A stretch of DNA of 6,606 nucleotides from an uncultured Clostridia bacterium. GTDB taxonomy: Bacteria > Bacillota > Clostridia > Christensenellales > Borkfalkiaceae. The stretch covers positions 1-6,606 of the forward strand of contig CAMWWA010000075.1 in NCBI GenBank assembly GCA_947177825.1, in the 5' to 3' direction. Both the position numbers and the translations under genes were made by a program. How positions within the stretch are numbered: the first letter of the stretch is position 1; each line of letters opens with the position of its first letter. The notes under the pieces were generated by a model that was not told where the DNA came from, did not search any database, and was given only the letters and a program-made list of their open reading frames with translations. This document shows positions 3,778-6,606 of this stretch, in pieces.

Positions 3778-3806
3778 ATTTTACTAAATTACGCGCTTAT
3801 TGTAAA
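3778..3806 (-). promoter_or_regulatory. Promoter of the 3511-3771 gene, predicted leaderless
   Basis: On the minus strand TTTACA (3801-3806), 17 bp, then TAAAAT (3778-3783). Exactly six bases (AATAAT) separate the -10 box from the ATG ending at 3771, so +1 would be the A of ATG. The arrangement is the same as at the SLOG-like gene. Confidence 0.7.
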
Positions 3807-3813
3807 CGATAAA

Positions 3814-3842
3814 TTGACATACGCCGCAAAAAAAGTTAAAAT
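3814..3842 (+). promoter_or_regulatory. Promoter of the Lrp-aminotransferase operon
   Basis: Perfect TTGACA (3814-3819), 17-bp spacer, TAAAAT (3837-3842); predicted start near 3849, leader of about 34 nt. It is back to back with the minus promoter, the two -35 boxes being 7 bp apart. AAAGT-TAAAAT-ACTTT (3832-3847) is an inverted repeat centred on the -10 box and a candidate autoregulatory site. Confidence 0.82.
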
Positions 3843-3882
3843 ACTTTCGTAAACTTTTATTTCACTTGAAAGGGGTGCTTTT

Positions 3883-4371
3883 ATGGAAGCGTTGGAAAGG
3901 GACTTACTTGCAATTCTGGAAGCGGATTCGCGCATACCCGCGGCAAGGCTTGCCGCCATGCTCGGCGTCAGCGAGGAAAAGGTTAAGGCAGAGGTCAAAA
4001 GGCTAGAAGAGAGCGGCGTTATCGTCAAGTACACGGCTATAATCAACAGCGACGCGGTTGACGAAAACAAGGTTGAAGCGCTTATCGAGGTCAAGGTTAC
4101 GCCGCAGAAGGGCGAGGGCTTCGACGCTATCGCGCGCGAAATCGCAGAACACGACGAGGTGAAAAACCTCTATCTTATGAGCGGCGGTTACGACCTTGCG
4201 GTCATCGTCGAGGGCAAGTCCTTAAAGAGCGTTTCGCGCTTCGTTTCCGAAAGAATATCCACCTACGACACCGTGCTTTCCACGGCGACGCACTTTATTC
4301 TGAAGAAGTATAAAGTCGAGGGCGCTTTAATGAAAAAGAACGAGGAAGGCAGGTTGTCCGTTCAACCGTAA
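3883..4371 (+). CDS. Lrp/AsnC family transcriptional regulator
   Basis: The 162-residue product has the two-domain Lrp/AsnC layout. Residues 1-50 form the AsnC-type winged HTH (ERDLLAILEADSRIPAARLA, MLGVSEEKVKAEVKRLEESG, then VIVKYTAII). Residues about 64-141 form the RAM/effector domain, with ALIEVKVTP, the dimer/ligand-loop motif GGYDLAVIVEG (101-111) and TVLSTATHFILKKYK at the end. Lrp family members sense amino acids or related metabolites and bind DNA as dimers to octamers. A C-terminal tail of about 20 residues extends past the usual domain end. A good ribosome site, AAAGGGGTG (3869-3877), sets the ATG. It is followed 6 bp later by a class I aminotransferase, so it probably senses an amino or keto acid handled by that enzyme and autoregulates; it may also act on the divergent gene at 3771 (inference). 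Confidence 0.95.
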   Translation: MEALERDLLAILEADSRIPAARLAAMLGVSEEKVKAEVKRLEESGVIVKYTAIINSDAVDENKVEALIEVKVTPQKGEGFDAIAREIAEHDEVKNLYLMSGGYDLAVIVEGKSLKSVSRFVSERISTYDTVLSTATHFILKKYKVEGALMKKNEEGRLSVQP

Positions 4372-4377
4372 AGAATT

Positions 4378-5547
4378 ATGCGTAGCTTTGTAAACGACCG
4401 CGCAAAGAGCTTAAAGCCCAGCGGCATAAGAAAATTTTTCGATATAGTTCAGGAGATGGAGGGCGCCATTTCGCTCGGCGTGGGCGAGCCCGATTTCGTC
4501 ACGCCCTGGTACATACGCGACGCCGCCGTGCGTTCGATTAAAAGGGGCATGACCCAGTACACGGGCAACAGAGGCTTGCCCGAGCTCAGGGAGAATATCT
4601 GCCGCTATATGCGCGAAAGATTCTCCGTGGAGTGCGACCCCGCGCACACCCTCGTCACCGTGGGCGCAAGCGAGGCGATTGATTTGACCTTGCGCGCAAT
4701 CTGCGGTATAGGCGACGAAATTCTGGTGCCCGAGCCCTGCTACGTTTCCTACGCGCCCACCGTGGTGCTTGCAGGCGGCACGCCCGTTGCGGTGCAGTGC
4801 ACGGCGGATAACGACTTCGTGCTTACCCCTGCGCAGCTGGAGGCGGCTATCACCCCCAGAACCAAGGCGCTTATTCTTGCGTACCCCAACAACCCCACGG
4901 GCGCGATTATGACGAGGGAACAGCTGCAAGCCATTATTCCCGTGATTGAAAAGCACGACCTTTTGGTGATTTCGGACGAAATTTACGCCGAGCTTACCTA
5001 CGTGGGCAAGCACGTTTCAATCGCTTCGCTGGGCAATATGCGCGAAAGAACGGTGGTAATAAACGGCTTTTCCAAGGCGTTTGCCATGACGGGCTGGCGC
5101 GTGGGCTTCGTTTGCGCTCCTGCCGAAATCGACGACGCCATGTTCAAGATTCACCAGTACGGCATAATGTGCGCGCCCAGAGTTTCGCAGCATGCCGCAG
5201 CCGCCGCGCTTGCCGAAGGTTTTTCGGACGGCTTTTCGGTGGTGGAAGAGATGCGCTCCGAATACGCGCGCCGCGGCAGGTTTATGGTAAACGCGTTCAA
5301 TTCGCTGGGGCTTAAATGCTTCCAGCCCAAGGGCGCTTTCTACGTGTTCCCGTCCATTGCAAGCACGGGGCTGGACGGCGAGGAGTTTGCAAACCGCCTT
5401 TTAAAGGAAAAGGGCGTGGCGGTGGTGCCCGGCTCCGCGTTCGGCGACGCCGGCAAAATGCACGTGCGGTGTTCGTACGCGACTTCGCAGGAAAATTTGT
5501 CCGAGGCAATCGGTCGAATTACCGATTTTGTCAAATCTCTGAAATGA
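4378..5547 (+). CDS. Class I/II PLP-dependent aminotransferase
   Basis: The 389-residue enzyme is a full-length fold-type I aminotransferase of the aspartate/aromatic aminotransferase group. Visible points: GVGEPDF (34-40), YTGNRGLPELRE, the NNPTG motif (171-175, with the PLP-contacting asparagine N172), SDEIY with the PLP-nitrogen aspartate D200 and Y203, the Schiff-base lysine K233 in GFSKAFAMTGWR, the phosphate-contacting R241, and R364 in HVRCSYA, the arginine that binds the substrate carboxylate. It transfers the amino group between an amino acid and a 2-oxo acid in the cytoplasm; substrate choice cannot be read from sequence. The ATG lies 6 bp after the Lrp gene's stop with no clear ribosome site, so translational coupling is likely. 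Transcription probably ends in the hairpin at 5588-5618. No catalytic residue is missing. Confidence 0.96.
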   Translation: MRSFVNDRAKSLKPSGIRKFFDIVQEMEGAISLGVGEPDFVTPWYIRDAAVRSIKRGMTQYTGNRGLPELRENICRYMRERFSVECDPAHTLVTVGASEAIDLTLRAICGIGDEILVPEPCYVSYAPTVVLAGGTPVAVQCTADNDFVLTPAQLEAAITPRTKALILAYPNNPTGAIMTREQLQAIIPVIEKHDLLVISDEIYAELTYVGKHVSIASLGNMRERTVVINGFSKAFAMTGWRVGFVCAPAEIDDAMFKIHQYGIMCAPRVSQHAAAAALAEGFSDGFSVVEEMRSEYARRGRFMVNAFNSLGLKCFQPKGAFYVFPSIASTGLDGEEFANRLLKEKGVAVVPGSAFGDAGKMHVRCSYATSQENLSEAIGRITDFVKSLK

Positions 5548-5554
5548 CATTTGA

Positions 5555-5583
5555 TTGACAAACAAAGTTTAATACTATATAAT
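5555..5583 (+). promoter_or_regulatory. Perfect-consensus promoter of greA-lysS
   Basis: TTGACA (5555-5560), 17-bp spacer, TATAAT (5578-5583): all 12 positions consensus. It starts 8 bp after the aminotransferase stop. The predicted transcription start is near 5590, within the first bases of the hairpin at 5588-5614. Confidence 0.92.
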
Positions 5584-5587
5584 AATG

Positions 5588-5618
5588 TACGCGTTCCGTA
5601 AGGCGGGGCGCGTATTTT
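5588..5618 (+). terminator. Hairpin plus U-tract at the greA transcript 5' end (upstream terminator and/or attenuator)
   Basis: TACGCGTTCCG (5588-5598) pairs with CGGGGCGCGTA (5604-5614) over 11 positions (two U-G), 5-nt loop, followed directly by TTTT (5615-5618). It can terminate the aminotransferase operon 41 bp after its stop. It also forms the first 25 or so nt of RNA from the greA promoter, where it could act as an early terminator or a 5' stabiliser. Confidence 0.7.
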
Positions 5619-5648
5619 AATAAAAACGGTTAAAAGAGGTAAATATAA

Positions 5649-6122
5649 ATGGCTGACCAACAATTTGTAATGACCAAAAAGAATTACGACGCACTCGTGG
5701 CGGAGCTTGACAATCTGGTTAAGGTAAAGCGCCCCGAAATTATCGAAAGAATTGCCGAAGCGCGTTCGCACGGCGACCTTTCGGAAAACGCCGAATACGA
5801 CGCGGCAAGAGAGGAGCAGCGCTCCAACGAGGGCAAGATTGCAGAGCTCGAGTATCAGATTAAAAACGCCGTAATCCAGGGCGAAATCAACGACAACTCC
5901 TACGTGCATCTCGACTCCGTGGTTACCGTGCGCGACGAGGAGTTCGGCGAGGAGGAGGTTTACACCATTACTTCCGTAACCGACGTCGACGTTATGAAGA
6001 ACAAGATTTCTTCCGAATCCCCCGTGGGCTCGGCGCTTATGAAGAAAAAGAAGGGCGACGTCGTTACGGTTACTTGTCCCGATGGTTCGACCTATAAGTT
6101 GAAGATTTTAGCCATAAAGTAA
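5649..6122 (+). CDS. greA: Transcription elongation factor GreA
   Basis: The 157-residue product is the usual GreA length. Residues about 6-77 form the antiparallel coiled coil that enters the RNA polymerase secondary channel; at its tip is GDLSENAEYDAAREEQ with the acidic residues D43 and E46 that place the catalytic magnesium for transcript cleavage. Residues about 80-157 form the FKBP-like C-terminal domain (VVTVRDEEFGEEEVYTI, SPVGSALMKKKKGDVVTV). It rescues backtracked polymerase by stimulating cleavage of the RNA 3' end. AGAGGT (5635-5640) lies 8 bp before the ATG. It has its own perfect-consensus promoter with a hairpin at the transcript start, and is followed 50 bp later by lysS, a gene order common in Firmicutes. 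All key residues are present. Confidence 0.98.
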   Translation: MADQQFVMTKKNYDALVAELDNLVKVKRPEIIERIAEARSHGDLSENAEYDAAREEQRSNEGKIAELEYQIKNAVIQGEINDNSYVHLDSVVTVRDEEFGEEEVYTITSVTDVDVMKNKISSESPVGSALMKKKKGDVVTVTCPDGSTYKLKILAIK

Positions 6123-6127
6123 GGCTC

Positions 6128-6168
6128 CGCTTATAAGCGTCGCTTCTAAACGGAGGAATAGAGGAATA
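6128..6168 (+). promoter_or_regulatory. greA-lysS spacer: palindrome and tandem ribosome-binding sites
   Basis: CGCTTATAAGCG (6128-6139) is a 12-bp palindrome. GAGGAATA occurs twice in direct tandem (6153-6160, 6161-6168), giving two Shine-Dalgarno sequences before the lysS ATG at 6173. CTCCG (6125-6129) can pair with CGGAG (6151-6155), which would hide only the first. The second has the better spacing (8 nt). Confidence 0.6.
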
Positions 6169-6172
6169 AAAG

Positions 6173-6606
6173 ATGCAGAATAACGAAAACGTTACTCCTC
6201 TTTCCGAGGAGGAAGAAAGGGAACTGCTTGCCGAACAGGCGCGTATCCGCCGCGAAAAGCTTGCAAAGCTGTGCGGCGAGGGCAGCAACCCTTACGAAAA
6301 AACCAAATACGAAGTGACGGCAAACTCGCTTTCCGTCAAGGAAAATTTCGAAAAGCTGGAAGGCAAGGAAGTGTCAATTGCCGGCAGGCTTATGAGCCGC
6401 CGCATTATGGGCAAGGCTAGCTTTTCCCACATATCCGACCGCGACGGGCTGTTGCAGATTTACGTGCGCCGCGACGACGTGGGCGAGGAGGATTACGCCT
6501 CGTTCAAAAAGGACTACGATATCGGCGATATAGTGGGCGTTAAGGGCTTCGTGTTCAAGACGCAGACGGGCGAAATTTCCGTGCACTGCACGCATATCGA
6601 AATGCT
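6173..6606 (+). CDS. lysS: Lysyl-tRNA synthetase (class II), N-terminal part, cut by right window edge
   Basis: The first 144 codons are visible of a family usually near 500 residues. An acidic N-terminal helix (SEEEERELLAEQARIRREKL, 11-30) leads to NPYEKTKYEVT (39-49), then the OB-fold anticodon-binding domain: VSIAGRLMSRRIMGKASFSH (67-86), GLLQIYVRRDDVG (92-104), FKKDYDIGDIVGVKGFVFKT (111-130) and TGEISVHCT (132-140). RRIMGKASF, YDIGDIVGVKG and TGE-S-HCT are diagnostic of class II LysRS. The enzyme charges tRNA-Lys with lysine using ATP in the cytoplasm; the catalytic class II motifs lie beyond the window. ATG 6173 is chosen from GAGG (6161-6164) and the family's N-terminus. No promoter is seen in the 50-bp gap, so it is probably co-transcribed with greA. 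Confidence 0.97.
   Translation, partial: MQNNENVTPLSEEEERELLAEQARIRREKLAKLCGEGSNPYEKTKYEVTANSLSVKENFEKLEGKEVSIAGRLMSRRIMGKASFSHISDRDGLLQIYVRRDDVGEEDYASFKKDYDIGDIVGVKGFVFKTQTGEISVHCTHIEM

Noticed and set aside
3442..3852. A 136-codon plus-strand ORF
   Set aside because: It is antisense to the 86-residue gene, starts inside the DUF378-like gene in another frame and runs through the divergent promoters; no ribosome site.
4411..5013. A 200-codon minus-strand ORF within the aminotransferase
   Set aside because: The opposite strand encodes an intact aminotransferase with all catalytic residues; the His/Arg/Gly-rich product is typical of antisense shadows in GC-rich codons.
1..6606. CRISPR arrays, tRNA or rRNA genes, insertion sequences, T-box or other known riboswitches
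   Set aside because: No regularly spaced repeats, cloverleaf-like segments, transposase ORF or recognisable riboswitch core was found in any spacer.

Overview
This looks like chromosomal DNA from a low-GC-lineage Gram-positive anaerobe, most likely an uncultivated gut Clostridia member. The basis is the strong AGGAGG-type ribosome sites, sigma-A promoters (TTGACA/17/TATAAT), the greA-lysS gene order, a GTP-type PEP carboxykinase, and several small proteins of types I associate with Clostridia. Coding DNA is moderately GC-rich with GC-rich third positions; intergenic DNA is very AT-rich. The assignment is inference from gene content; no search was run.

Layout. (1) 1-809, minus: the N-terminal part of GTP-dependent PEP carboxykinase, running off the left edge, with a consensus promoter and a palindrome in its leader. 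(2) 1092-2084, plus: an unrecognised two-domain protein with a charged low-complexity linker, starting at TTG. (3) 2095-2426: a compact two-promoter locus that I read as an undescribed or unannotated type I toxin-antitoxin module. It has a 34-codon ORF on plus behind a folded leader, and a perfect-consensus minus-strand promoter driving an RNA of about 92 nt that ends in an intrinsic terminator over the ORF's 3' end. (4) 2434-3518: a small Cro/CI-type regulator (minus) divergent from a SLOG-like (Rossmann, DUF1273/YpsA-like) protein and a small DUF378-like membrane protein (both plus), with two tandem GTTGG-N4-CCAAC palindromes between the divergent genes. (5) 3511-3771, minus: a small conserved-looking hypothetical, divergent from (6) 3883-5547, plus: an Lrp/AsnC regulator followed 6 bp later by a class I aminotransferase. 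(7) 5555-6606, plus: a perfect-consensus promoter, a hairpin at the very start of the transcript, greA, then lysS running off the right edge.

How it works together. The two ends are housekeeping (gluconeogenesis/anaplerosis on the left, transcription elongation and tRNA charging on the right). The middle (about 2085-3520) has an accessory look: small genes, AT-rich spacers, convergent and divergent pairs, an antisense RNA and a local repressor. Two genes (2830 and the minus gene starting at 3771) have the same TAAAAT-N6-ATG arrangement with no ribosome site, which predicts leaderless mRNAs. The most interesting object is the putative type I toxin-antitoxin locus: promoter strengths, a Shine-Dalgarno-masking hairpin, a long 5'-3' fold-back and strand-specific wobble pairs all agree with that reading.
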